DNA of 64,000 nt from Motacilla alba alba (Eukaryota > Chordata > Aves > Passeriformes > Motacillidae): NCBI RefSeq assembly GCF_015832195.1, contig NC_052017.1, positions 74,153,801 through 74,217,800 of the forward strand. The letters run 5' to 3'. Positions 11,595 through 24,133 of this stretch are shown piece after piece. The position numbers and the translations under genes are program-made. Under the pieces are notes generated by a model. The model searched no databases and was not told where the DNA came from. It was given only the letters and a program-made list of their open reading frames with translations. Position 1 is the stretch's first letter. Each line of letters begins with the position of its first letter.

Positions 11595-12249
11595 TGTGTG
11601 AGTCACCGCTATCAGGGCGATCCTAAGATTGTGTTAGAAAGTCCTTTTTCCAACCCAGCTGTCCAAGAAGGAGTCAGAGGTCTTTGGCTGTTGTTCTCAA
11701 GGTTGTTTATTAATTGTTATCTAGAACATTTTCTGTCTGGCCTGCTGCGATCTGTTCAGCAGCTCAGCCAAAGGCACACTGCCTGCCCAAGAGGCCAGTG
11801 TTGTCTTTTATACTATAAGCTATGTATTTGATATTTACTATTATGTTCCAGTGCCTATCACCTATGTTAGACAGTGACTTTCTACGCTAGACCAAGCTGA
11901 AGGTGCTAACAACACCCAAATCATGGAGGCTAGGAAGGAGAAGGAAGAAGGACAGGGCATGCCCTGATTCCTCCATCTTGGAGCCTCAGACCCCCACGTA
12001 CAAAAGTCCCAAACCCCCATGTACAAAATCTTAAAATAAATATCTCCCTTCACCCTGTGATCACTACTACTGTGCTATATAAACCTCAGTGACATTTAAT
12101 TCTTCATATAAAGTTGGTAACTGGTTCCATGGGTCAAACTCAAAGCCACAGGGGTCTTTGGCTGCATGCCGGGGTCACTGCCCCCCGCCCCCCCCACGCC
12201 AGGGCCCAGATCATCCAGGAACGTCAGAGAGATGTCCTGGGTTCTGACA
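11595..12249 (-). mobile_element. Solo LTR of an endogenous retrovirus
   Basis: The segment is about 655 bp. On the minus strand it begins TGTCAGAACCCAGGACATC and ends GTGACTCACACA. Promoter and polyadenylation signals are in correct order for the minus strand: TATAAAA (complement of 11806-11812), then AATAAA (complement of 11706-11711) about 100 bp further. The intact core signals and fairly high GC compared with the flanks suggest a moderately young copy. There is no internal retroviral sequence on either side. The flanks are simple repeats, so the target-site duplication and exact ends cannot be fixed. Open frames crossing it are fortuitous. Confidence 0.75.
11806..11812 (-). promoter_or_regulatory. 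LTR TATA box
   Basis: TATAAAA on the minus strand lies inside the LTR, 95-105 bp upstream of the AATAAA signal. This is the usual spacing for an LTR promoter and the R region. Whether it is active cannot be judged from sequence. Confidence 0.5.
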
Positions 12250-13811
12250 CACATATATATCTATAAAAACATATGCATACATATGTATATGAATGAACCT
12301 ATAAATAAAAAGAAAAATAATCCAGCTTAAAAAACCTGTATTGTTATCATAGCTCATACTTGGAGTCGTAGAGAGAATGGTGAAAAATACATAATAGTGA
12401 AAAAATAAACAGACATAAACATCTTTTTGAATACTGCCTGTTATGGCCCTATCACAGTCCTCATAATTGCCTATAGTTTCTCTAAGCTGATTTATATTGT
12501 ATTCTCTCATGTAACAGATATATAGCACTCTGATATGTATTTCGTGTATATAGGAAATTAAAATGTCATGTAATAAAAATACTAAGTATTCAAGAAAGAA
12601 GGAACTGAAGTTAAGCATTTTGAAAATATTACCTGGAGGTAGTAATTCTAAGGAGCTAGTTAAATTACATGTTTTCTTTGGCAACAGAGTTGATATTGAA
12701 AATTCCCTTCACCTGCTGTCTGTTCCTGTTCAATCAGGTCCAGTCATACACAGTTTATGAGGCCCAGTCCATAGAGTGCTGGTGACTTAAACATGAAGGG
12801 AGAGGAGGAAGAATGGTATGTTATTGAAAGCTATTTTGTGCAAAAGCTGAATATTTTCAGAAGAAGTATCTTTAATGTCAGTAAAAGTTGAAAAAGTAAA
12901 TAAGCATCACAAAAACTAGTTATAGGTAATTATTGCTGACTTAAAAAAATATTTATTGGGTAAATTGATTCCAGTATTCCACAGAACACATTAAAATTAG
13001 ACTGTGTCTCTATAGTACACCGTCCTGTTCCACTTAAGGAGGTTTTTTTCTTAATATGACTATTTTTACTTGCAGTGGAAGTACAAATTTAAGAAACCTG
13101 CCTCCTTCTATAGAACATGAGAACAATATTCAGTACATGGTTTTTCTTAGAGAAACAAATTTGCACTCACAAATTTACGAAAACAACAAAGAAGTAAAGG
13201 AAGCATTCCTGGAAAATAATACTGTTGTCTAGACTGCTTTTAGAAGATAGTTGTAAAATAGATACAGTTTCAAATGAGGGAATGCCAATATAGAATGAAA
13301 CTGTCAATTTAATAAGGGGATTACTCTCATACAGTTTTAGCTAAGTAGTTATGGTCTTTAAGAAAATAAGTCAAAATGTTACTTCTCATATATTTGAAAT
13401 AGATAAAAATTTATTAAAAATAATAATTGAAAATCAAGAACATAAGAGAAATGCTTTAATCTAAAAATAGAAATAAATTCCTGAGCAATTCATATGTTAA
13501 CTGGTAGGCAAATAATAACATACCTAGCAAGGTCAAATGAACATAATATGCATTGGGAAATGCATTATAAAGCTATGTAGTAAATGACACTGTTATTTAC
13601 AAAATCTAATCCTGCATTGCAAAATACATAGCAAGAGTATGATTAATACATTTGAAATATATTTACATAAAATTACTGAATACTTTACTCGGAAGGAGTA
13701 AACAATTTGCACTTGTCCCCTCTGCCTTTAAACACCATCCTCTTGTTTTTGTCATCATGGACACAGACTACAAAGTATATAGCTACAGAACTTCAGCAGA
13801 AAAATATGCTC
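12250..13811. other. AT-rich DNA, no gene seen
   Basis: The first about 50 bp continue the interrupted AT/AC microsatellite. The rest shows no recognisable gene or transposon. A long minus-strand open frame (12211-12684) is accidental: it crosses the LTR end and the microsatellite. Confidence 0.6.
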
Positions 13812-14382
13812 TGTACTGGGTCTGGCTGTGATGGAGTTAAGTTTCTTCATAGCAGCCCATATGGTGCTGTGCTTTGTGGCTAAAACTGTTGATAACACAC
13901 CAGTATTTTGGGTCAACGGTCTTTACACAAAATCAAGGCTTTCTGCCTTCCCACTGTTTGACCCAAAGCAAGCAGACTCAGGCACAAGAGGTCAGGAAAG
14001 TACACAAGCAAGACAGCTGATCCAAATTGTCTAAAGGGATATTCCAAACTACAAAATGTTGTGCTCGGCAGCAAAAGCTCAGGGAAAAGGGGAGGAAGGC
14101 AGGACTTTCAAACCTCTGCTCTTTTCCCAAGAAACATTTACAGGTGCAGAACCCCTGCTTCCCAGAAGTGGCTGGACATCTGCCTGCTGGTGGGAAATAG
14201 TGAATCAATTCTTTATTTTGGTTTGCTTACAAACACAGATTTTTCATTCTTTATGAAGCTGTCATTTTCTCAATCCATGACCTAACAACTTCCTTTGATT
14301 TTCATCCCAGCCCAATGGAGAGGAGAATGATCAGGAGGTGGCAAGGGTATTTAGCCACTAGCCAGGTTCAACTCACTACTCA
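13812..14382 (+). mobile_element. Old LTR, family shared with 24134 and 41569
   Basis: The segment begins TGTACTGGGTCTGGCTGTGA, followed by 'gagttaagtttcttcatagc' and 'actgttgataacacaccagt', the typical start of a widespread avian ERV LTR. It ends near 'gccaggttcaactcacta'. The match is clear at both ends and weaker in the middle ('ctgcctgctggtgggaaata', 'cattttctcaatccatgacc'). It is diverged, with degenerate promoter and polyadenylation signals. My boundaries give about 571 bp. No target-site duplication was found. Confidence 0.7.
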
Positions 14383-15506
14383 GATAAGAATCAGGAAAAA
14401 TTAGAACTTATAGTTTTATCACTCTTTTTTTAAAAATATATTTACTATATCTTTAACTTCAACTGAAAATTTTGTATGGTTTAAACCTACAATCATCAAC
14501 GGCAAGTCTCTATTGTATCTAAAAATTTCTCACTGGGATTAAACTAAATTAAACAACTCATGTACATAAAAGCAATATGCTACATCTGTGCATTAAAAGG
14601 AAGAAAAAGACTTGGGGATCAGTGTAGAAAAAGTTGTGGCTGTTTCATATTTCCATGGGTCCACAAAACATTTGAATTTAATGTTGATCTAATAGACCAG
14701 CTAAGAAAAAAATGGAAATTGCTTATTTTTATAATAAAACTTGGATGACAAACAGTAATGTCAGCTATAAATTGGATCCTAGAGTTGCAGATGATAGAAA
14801 AATGGAGATAAGTGTGTAAAAAATTAGCACTTCCTTCCGAAGATTATTTTACCTCCTCCTGTCAGCTGCATTTCCTGAGAAAACATCTCTTGCTCACTTA
14901 TTATACACTCAATTTAACCACTCACTATATGACAAATCAATGCAAATTGCACTTTTCCTGGCAATACCACTATTTATGAACCATCAGACTATTATTCCAG
15001 GATGGACATGACTTGCACTCATTCAGTTGATGTCGTGTTTGGTGCATACTGGTCTATAGATCCTACACTTACAGGAAGTCTATCAAGGAGACAGAGAGGG
15101 AAAACTGAAAACAAAAGGAGGTGTGTGATGGGATAGGAAATGTGTATTGTGGGAAAACATAAGTTGCATGTAAGAATTAGAGCAAAGAAGGCAGCAGCTT
15201 AGTACAGCCAGAAATTGACATAATTATAAAATATTTCCAACAGCACCAAGCATCACTATCTCTGATCCAAACCAAACAATTACCTAGTATTACCTGGAAA
15301 CCTAATGAATAAAAAGACAAGACTAGCAGGGTAAATATGGTGGAGTATCTTGCAATAGCCATTTGAAGGGTCGCTAGTGAGGAACACCATTATTATTATT
15401 ATCATGTTTCACCTGATGGCAAAAATGCAAGAACCCTTCAAGGACAAAGGGCTTCATGCTCAACAGTGTGCACATTGGTGTTGTGACTGTTCTAGGGGAT
15501 CCTTCC
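14383..15506. other. AT-rich DNA; possible 3' UTR or intron of the exon-like segment
   Basis: I recognise no transposon here. If the open frame at 15507-15805 is a last coding exon on the minus strand, the lower-coordinate part (about 15180-15506) would be its 3' UTR or following intron. A donor-like CAG/GTGAAA occurs on the minus strand at about 15405-15413. Confidence 0.35.
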
Positions 15507-15805
15507 TTAGCTCTCTTCTGGATGCAGATAGTGTTCCTCAGCCTTAATTGCTGAACATGACTGACAATCAAACAAGTCCACTTCCAGTTCTTTTTGCTGT
15601 TCCTCTTCCTCTGCTTGATTGGCAGCCTGATGTGAATCATTACTAGATTTAATCAATGTATTGACAGACTCCCCTTGACAAAACAGTTTTCCCTTAAATG
15701 GAGTTTTTTGATTAGAATGGAGGTCAGCAATGGAGTCTTTACAGCAATAGCTCTCTTCTGCTAGCTCTGAACTATCCTCTCTCTGAGCTGCTTCTATAGA
15801 CTTGG
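15507..15805 (-). CDS. Unidentified exon-like open frame behind a 3' splice site
   Basis: On the minus strand a T16 tract (complement of 15817-15832) and ATATCTTCAG give a strong 3' splice-acceptor pattern, with AG at 15807-15806. From 15805 the frame stays open for about 98 codons to a TAA at 15507. The predicted peptide is acidic and looks like real coding sequence, for example [15 protein letters not shown] near the start, [16 protein letters not shown] in the middle and [10 protein letters not shown] at the end. Its composition is unlike the hydrophobic or Lys/Asn/Ile-rich chance frames nearby. I do not recognise the protein. It may be the last coding exon of a minus-strand gene, a pseudogene piece, or chance. 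The intron phase would be 1. No other exon of such a gene was identified. Confidence 0.3.
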
Positions 15806-15889
15806 CTGAAGATATGAAAAAAAAAAAAAAAAGCAAAGAAGCAAAAGGCTCCAGATATCAACTGCAAATGCTAATTTGGTGCACATCCA

Positions 15890-16705
15890 TACAAAACATT
15901 GATAAAAATGGCTCAGTCCAGTTGTCATCAGTGATGACAGGGGTCCCTCAGGAGTGTGTGTTGGAACCAGTGTTATTTAATATCTCCATCAATGGCTTAG
16001 ACAAAGGGACAAAGTTCACCTTCAGCAAATTTTTAGATGACCCCAAGTTGAGGGGTGCAGTTGATGCACTTCAGGCATGAGATGCCGTCCGGAGGGATCT
16101 GGCCAATCTTGAGAATTGTGCCCATGGGAATCTTATGAGATTCAACAAGGCCAAGTACACCCAGCTGTACCTGGGTCAGGGCAACCTGCAGCGTCAGCAC
16201 AGCTGGGGGATGAATGAATCCAGAGCAGCTCTGCAAGGACTTTGTGGTGCTGGTGGATGAGTGGCTGGACAGGAACTGGCACTCCCAGCCCAGAAAGCAA
16301 ACTGTATCCCGGGCTGCATCAGAAGCATCATGGCCAGCAGGGCAAGGTAGGAGACTCTGCCCCTCCACTCTGCCCTGGTAAGAGCCCACCTGGAGTGCTG
16401 TGTCCAGTCTAGGGTCCCCAACAAGGGCCTAAAAGAAATATGAAGAGGAACTCTTTATAAGCACATATTGTGATAGAACAAGGGACAGTGGCTTCAAACT
16501 GAGAGTAGGTTTAGGTTAGATATTTTAAAGAAACTCTACATTGTGAGGGTGGTGAGACACTGGCACAGGTTAGTGTCCCGTCCTGGAAGCGTTCAAGGCC
16601 AAGTTAGATGGGGCTTTGAGCAACTTGGGTCCCTGCCCACAGCAGGGGAATTGAAACTAGATGATCTTGAAGGTTCCTTCAAACCCAACCAATTCTATAA
16701 ATAAT
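15890..16705 (+). mobile_element. CR1 LINE, 5'-truncated, with reverse-transcriptase remnant
   Basis: This is the last part of CR1 ORF2 plus the 3' UTR. A frame ending at 16080 carries [20 protein letters not shown] and then F-L-D-D (16030-16041). These are the reverse-transcriptase motifs; the usual alanine before DD is replaced by leucine. Downstream, frameshifted stretches correspond to the RT C-terminal region. The 3' end at about 16640-16700 has 'agatgatcttgaaggttcct' and 'cccaaccaattctataaa'. The element is dead through stops and frameshifts. Its 5' truncation point lies about 85 bp from the exon-like segment. Confidence 0.9.
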
Positions 16706-19700
16706 AATCTTAATCAGAGTCATAAACAGAATTCTGCAGTTTATCACTATATATTCCATTGATATCAATAAAGATGTAAAATAAAGCCGGAAAGACACAG
16801 AAGACTACAAAGATCTGCCAAATCCATGAAACTGCTGATTTAGCTTAAACAGGCATTTTGCTGCATCCTCATATCTCTCAAATATATTGTTGATTTTTAG
16901 CTTTTTAAGTATGAGATAAAATAAATCACTTGTGACTTTTGAAAATGTGGAGTAGAAACATTTCTGACATTTCAATTTCCAGATGAAGTAAACCATAATG
17001 CACAAAATATTTCAATGTATTGTTAAATTGTTCATTTATGTCCATTTGCTAGACAATAAAAACATTTAAAATGATAAAGCGGCATGTAACATTATTAGGT
17101 CAAAAAGCATAATTTTCTAGATTGCATTTTACATGCGCTTTAAAATCTGTCATGCCTTGATTATCAGTGACCTATCCAATAGACTGAAAAATTACATGAC
17201 TGAGATGGGCATGGAAAGCTGCACATCTGCATTTATAGATCATTATGTCTTTTGATCACTACACTGAACAGTGCAATAAAATTTATTTATTCTTATTTAC
17301 TTTTATTTACAATCAGTTTACCTCAAGTTTGACTGGCGAACTTGAAACTAAAAGGAAGTACATGGTTCATTTACACTTCAATCCAAAGCAGGGATAGGAT
17401 GGCAGGAGCAAATAATCTTTCAGGAAAGATAATACTGAGTGACAGTGCTCAGAAATTAGATAAATAAGGCAGAGACTAGAAAAAAAAAGTACATCCTATG
17501 GCTAAATTCTGCAAAAAGTTTGATGCTTTTACTGAATCCAACTGTAAAAGGTCAGTCTTTCAGCACAACTAAAAATTTATGTTTATGTATAACTATGTTA
17601 AAGTAAATAACAACTTTATAATTTTAAATATTTTTCTGCAAACTCCAGCTATATCCTACCTCAAAATATTTTAGGATTTTTCCTTTTTTTAAATTTTTTT
17701 AATGACTCTTGACTTTTTAAATAAGTTTGCATTAAGCACTCAAGATTGGGATTGATGATGTTAGTATTCGTACTACCTGCTGAAATGTACTTAAACTTAC
17801 TATTAAATAAGAGCATTAAATAGTAATGTTCTTCAACACTATAAACTTTCACTTTTATCAGATCATTCATTATAAAACCATTCTCTAAAATCTTTATTTA
17901 CACTGCCCCTAGGAAAAAGCTTTTGCCTTTAGTCCATGTCTTGACAGTTCTTATTCCTAGACTGCTTATCATATTTCAAGTTCAAACACTGAAGTATACT
18001 CTTTTCTAGCCCTAATGTTATTTTGAACTGACATGAACAGGATGCAATCCTGCTGCATGAATTTCAGTGTCAGCTGAATTTCAGCTTTTAGGGTTTTGCC
18101 ATTCTATTATATTCTCCAATAACCCCTTTTATTCCTGAAAAATACTGTAAATTATTCATATTCCTGATTCAGAGTTCTTCAACTAGTGCTTTTTTTTTTT
18201 TCTGATGTCAGAGACTTGAGGTTTCCATACTGCATTTCAACAATTATTTTCATTATTTTTCACAGAGATACTATTATCAAAGTCTCTCTTGTACTCTTTT
18301 TAGTTTTTTTCTTCATAGATTATAGAAGATGTGCTCTGAAGTGACATGACAAAAACAAACAATTCTTCCTCTGCACATCTGTTCTTAAAATTTACTTATA
18401 ATTCTGCTGGTTATTTCTATTAAGGAGCAGAAAAGAGCATTCCAACACTAGAATACAGTAAGGCACCAATCATTAATTTACAGTTGTACCAAACAGTATT
18501 TTAACTTTTGCTTATTTACTTCCTTAGAATGCCATACCATTGCCCAGGCTGGTTTTTGGTTTGCTTTCAATAATGTACAACTGAAATAAAATAGCTCTGA
18601 CTCAATAATATTGAGCTGAGTAACTGTTTTCCTACTGTACCACTGTGAAGTTAAAACCTAGATTCTCTAAAAGATCTTAACATGATGGCCTCATTTCAGT
18701 CAGTTAATCTTATTTCAACAATATTTGTTAAGCATAATATTTAGCTTGTGTAAAATTCAGCTGAGGTAGCCCCATCAGATAACGTACAGCATTTTGTCAC
18801 ATGCAAGTTCAGTTTTAAGAGCAGAATCATTCAGGCTTCAGTTGGAAATGCTCTTCTGTGATTTACTGTGCGAAAAAAAAATTGTTGATTACATGCTCTC
18901 TTTATGTTCTATGGTATATTTAAACACCTTTAAAGAGGGAAAGAACATGCTAACTCTTCATCCTCTAGTGCTACTCAGAAGACTCCTTTCTTGTACTGCA
19001 TTCAGGGTTAAAGAAAAGAAATTCATGTGTTTGACAGTTAATCTCTTGGAAATGGCAAAGACAACAGGACTGGCCATAAGTCATCACCTATATCCTGGAA
19101 GAAACACCCATTTAAAACAACTTTTTGTGAAACTACTGAATTCCTTTAAATATGCATTTATTTTTAAAAATTTTGGTTTGTGTCAAGTAGTTTCCTGAAG
19201 AAATGAGTTTCAAAGATTAATGATATACAGATCAGTTATATTTTTTCCATTCTTTAATGTGGTCTTTAAGTAGTTTTTACAAGACTTTAAAGGAAGTGAG
19301 TCCAGTAGTAAATGTTGGAATTTTCCTAGGTTCCAAATTACAATCTTAAATGCAAAATACAGTAAACAATGGTCTTTTTTCATTTATCTTTCAAACTAAT
19401 TTCTTCAGCATACTACTTGATATGTGAACAAAAGCTGAAAAAGCCAACTGTTCCACCATACAACTTCATACATTTAAAGTCTTGCTATTCTCTTCCTGAT
19501 CAAGACTTCTACTCATTAGACTAAAGAATTTAAATTAGTGCATGCCTACATCAGTTTTCAGAGTTTCTAACTTCCCCTTTTTTTCCATATTTCCCAATGG
19601 ATCTGTATCCTTTGTTGAAAATGCGAGGTTATAAACGTATATCATATTCTTCCATAGCATCATGAAGTTATTGACTCCTGAATAAGATTTGAAATTGAAT

Positions 19701-22700
19701 TCTAACAAGATATACTAAAGTAATCTCTGTTTAATAAAATTACCTCATGGGTTGGCATCCTTTTCTTCCAGGAAGAGGTAACTTCATTAATTATTTAATA
19801 ATGAATTACTTAAGGATGTGTCTAATTCTGATTAATTAAAAAGAACTCCCACCTTTTTTTTTGTCTTAAAATTTGTCTGATAGAATTATTTAATATTTTT
19901 CCATCAACATTCTAGTCTTGGCATACTTAATGAATGTGTTTTTGATCATGTAGGTATATTAGTTGCATTATAATTTAATACAAGAAATTGTCTCTGATTA
20001 TAGATGTCAAGACAAAACTGTTGTATGTTACATGGTGGAGAATGCTTTTAACCTCCATATTAAAAAGTAATTGTTTACTGGATCTGGATATTCATGAGTA
20101 AATTATCAGGATAGTATTTATTCAGAATATAGAATGTAAATGACACCTTTTGTACTGCTCTAAGCCTTATTATGAGCCTAATTGTGTCTCAAAGACTTAC
20201 AAAGTCATTCATGTTTCAGTTTTATATGCACAAATAAGTCATGGTCCTCCTGAGTAAAAAGTTGCAGATATGTAGAGATATTTTCAGATATTTAATATGA
20301 AGGATGTTCTACATATGTACTTCTGCAAGCATGAATATCAAAGGGATTTTGTGGTACTCACACCCTTTCTATGAAAAATGATGATTGTTTTTAATCAATA
20401 ATTTTCATACTTTGAGGGCATGTATTTTTTTTTTATTAGAAGTTTTATCTTGTTTAATACTGACAATTTGTGGGTTATTATTTAATCTACAAATAAAATC
20501 TTCTCTCTCACACATCACATCTGAGTTTTTTACCAAACCATGTAGGAAGATAAATAGGAATAGAAGCACTACAGTAATTTCAATTTTGCTTTCTATGTTG
20601 TATTGTTTTCCCCAATCAACCACTTTCCATCTTTTCTAAGTGTTCCTTTTACTGAAAATCTCATTGGAGAAATGGTAAGAATATGTTTGCAGGTATTCCT
20701 CCAGAGCACTAGGCATTTTTTTATTTAATGAAAAAATTGTTCCTGCTTTCTTTTGTGCAAGGTCAACAAGCCTTCAGCTATTGTCTGTAAAACTAATTTT
20801 TCAATGTGACCTTACTAGCATTACATGCTTTGTTTAGCAACCTTATGAAGGATCATAGAACAAGATCAAAAGAAAAAAAGGTTTGTCAACAAGGAGTACA
20901 TGAAAATAAAAGCTTTAAACCTACCCAGAACAGAGGTTTTACTTTTCAAATGCCAACACTATTAGAAGAAAAGAAAATTTTTGTTATAAATAATTTTATT
21001 TCTCTCCTTCTTCCTCAAAAACACCTGGCTTTGTCAAAACAAGAGTTAATATAAATGTACATATTTGTGCTCCTTGAAATTTTTTCTTCTTCAGCTAATC
21101 TGGTTCTGTGATATATTTGTTTTGTAAAAAATACATTTCATATGAAAGTTAGAGCAAATGAAGGATATCAGCATTGCATCAAGTTGGCTTGACATAAGAA
21201 ATGAAGAATTCCTGCCATTTCATTAGCAATCATGAGACTGAAGCGGGTATCATTAAGTTCTACTGAGAGCTAAAAACCTGCCAGCTAAGAGGGAACACAG
21301 GTGTCTGAGTGATGCATTTTGCTCACATCTCAACTGAAGGGGTAGAAATAGTCTGGTATATTATCAGTGTGCAGTAAACATTGTAATGACCACATTCCTG
21401 CTGAGAAAAATTCAGAGAAAAATGAGTCACCACAGTTCAAATAAATGGATTAACTCTAATAATGGATACTGGAGGCATTGTTTTCTCTTAAATATGCCAG
21501 AGGTAAAGCTTTTGAGTATCAAGAGTCATTAAATCAAATTAAAAATCTTAAAGTAAAAATCTTAGTATTAGTTTAGCTCTTTGGCTAAGTAGCAATTCAA
21601 CAAGCTTCAACGGGCTGTCTTCAGTATGTTTATCATGTAATTGGAAGATGAGGACAGAATCTTTACTTGTTCCTTTCCTCCTGCTGGTAACAAGGGAACA
21701 TAACTACAAGCCTAAATGTTGTATAAAGGAAACATTTATTCTTGCTTCAAATTTCCAACTGCAAAGATATTTGCAAGTTCATTGCAGTCTTGAGCTTGGT
21801 TATTTGCATCTTATAGGACAGTAGGATACATTACAGTTATCTGCTGATTTTTTTTTCTCAAGTTGATAATGCAGATAATAAAATATTAAAGAAAAAATGT
21901 CTATGTTCAAGTCACAGCTGGATAAGGAACATTTAAGCTCTGAGGCCTTTTTTAAACTACACCAGAAGTGACATTTTTGAAGACCCCTTTCAAGAGTAAT
22001 TGTGGGATGTGTAGGCTTTGAGCTTTGTCATGGCCCAAATTGCTGAAAACCTTTATAGTAAAGTTGCATGTTTTTTAACATCTCCAAATTTCAAGGAGAA
22101 ATAAATAACACGTCAAACCAGCAAACTTGGGATTTGGAAATAAGACTGAATGGCAAGGGATTGGATGCATATCATTACTACTGAGAAAACACCTTTGCCA
22201 TCTGACATGGAAAAACCTACAGTTTAAAGCTTTTATTCATTGAAAGCTGTGCCATATCCTAAATCAGTACTTAAGTTCTACCTTCATTTCAGTAATACTG
22301 AAGTAGTATTTAAGGTCTAGACTCAAACACTTTTTTTCAATCAAAATTAGTTTATTTAACATTAACATAAAGTTTTTATTTTTTCTTGGTCCAGAAGAGT
22401 TAAAAATTTGATGCTTAACCTGTACTCATTTGCTGCTTAAGAGAGTACTAGTTGAAATGTGTGCTAAAAAAGTTTTTAATCTTTAGACAGAATAAAGAAT
22501 CATATTGTACATGGTGTATTATTGTATGCAAGATTGACATAGGATTATTTTTTTCTTTTCCATGAATTAAAGCCATAGTAGCAATGTAATAGCCACTTAC
22601 TAGTACATGCCATGCAGTCTGAACACAGTATCTGCATGAACTTCTTAGATTGTGTCATTTCCATCAGTACACTGCTCAATCATCAAAATATATTTGAATA

Positions 22701-23391
22701 CCTTAGTCCATTAGAATAAAACTTTATTTTCATTTAATCATTCAAGAGCAATTCCAATGTAACTGACATTTTATTAACCAAGAGCTGAAAAGTCTATTCT
22801 ATTATGATTAATACTAGAAAGAAGATAAAAAAAAGAACATACCAATGACAATTCTCAGACATTTCATCACTTTGACAATATTTTTGAATTTTAAGTAAAG
22901 CAATCAAATAGAATTGCAACAAAAATTACTAGCAAAGAATCTAAAATATTGATCAAAATTTTAACAAATGCAGCTTGTTAATCTACTCCCTGGAATATCT
23001 GTCATGAAAGGTATGAGGACTGGATTACTGAATTTAAATAGGTGGTTTTTGTGTCTGTATAACCTCTTTGTATATTTGATTGAAAATGTTTTTTTTCCTG
23101 TTGCATTCTGACATCATTGACATCGAACAGCAAAATGAATAAATCCTACCTTAACTTTAAATTTTTAACTGCTGGACAGGTGATGGACAGGTGATTCAAT
23201 GAATTGTTACAGGCTATACTATAATTCAGAATTATTTTAACAATCACAGAAGACAAATAGGATTTTTTTATTGTTTACAACCCAGTAATGTTTTTTGTTC
23301 AAGGAAGGGCGATATCCCTTTGCTTTGTTAGTAAGTCTGGGAGGATCACAATACTGATGAAAGTGCTCACTAGAGCATACAGATGATCCTT
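16706..23391. other. AT-rich DNA, no gene seen
   Basis: About 6.7 kb without a recognised gene, RNA or transposon. Short homopolymers occur, such as a T-run near 18189-18201. The 134-codon open frame at 18794-19198 has no recognisable motif, and its length is not exceptional for this much sequence. Confidence 0.55.
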
Positions 23392-23453
23392 AATAAAATA
23401 CAGCAGGATTGAACAATTTTGCAATAAAATACAGCAGGATAGAACAATTTTGC
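23392..23453. repeat. 31-bp tandem duplication
   Basis: Copies at 23392-23422 and 23423-23453 differ at one base. Both contain 'aataaaatacagcagga' and 'gaacaattttgc'. The high identity suggests a fairly recent duplication. Confidence 0.95.
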
Positions 23454-23719
23454 TTATTACATTGTATAAGAAATTTCTTTATAACTCTAGAAGCTCACAT
23501 ATTTCATTTTCCATCTCCTCAAGTACAAATACACTTTCCTTCATTTCTCTCCTACTGTGACATCTGACAGACTCATGCTGTGACACAACATCACTAATAA
23601 CTTCTTCCCTCTAGACATTTCTCCGAGGCTACTTCACTTCCATGCATATGTTTCTATTGCTTCTTTCTGCTCTAACAAACTTCTGATCATCCACTTCTAT
23701 TAAATTTTGGTTTTTGATA

Positions 23720-23960
23720 GCCAAATAATTTTTAGCTTATTATTCCTCTCCCTAAAACCTAGACTATATTTTTTCCTCTTTTCTTTCCACCTAAAAAGTC
23801 ATCCCACTCCTACTTTTTTTCCCTTAAATATCTCAATTTCATCTCCTCCCTGTGGTTTTCCCCAAAGATTCAGACCTCTGCTTCTTTCCATATGCACTTC
23901 TCATCACTTTTTTTTTTTTTTGTAATTAAAGAATAGAGGCTTTTTTTTTTTCCTTTTCAC
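23720..23960. repeat. Pyrimidine-rich tract with T-runs
   Basis: The + strand is mostly T and C (TCTCCCT, TTTTTCCC), ending in two long T-runs near 23907-23921 and 23940-23951. No coding sense is seen; the open frame across it is a low-complexity artefact. Confidence 0.7.
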
Positions 23961-24133
23961 TCCACAGACTTTTAGTAATTTTGAGGAAAGACCTAAGCTA
24001 GAAAGGCAGTGAACTGGTTGGTCCTGTCAAAAGAGAGAAGGAAATGGAACTCCACAAAAGACTGTCAAAAATAAACCAAAAACCATGCAAAGGAAAATCC
24101 CCAAATATTTAAGGTACTCAAGCACTGAAGATT

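Noticed and set aside
12211..12684. 157-codon minus-strand open frame, the longest in the window
   Set aside because: It crosses the LTR terminus and the AT microsatellite, and its composition (Tyr, Ile, His rich) fits chance.
15802..16080. 92-codon frame taken as a whole as a small reverse-transcriptase gene
   Set aside because: Only the C-terminal about 50 codons are CR1. The beginning is the antisense of the splice-acceptor tract, and the element is truncated and frameshifted.
18794..19198. 134-codon plus-strand open frame
   Set aside because: No recognisable motif or splice signals, and a length that is plausible by chance in this much AT-rich sequence.
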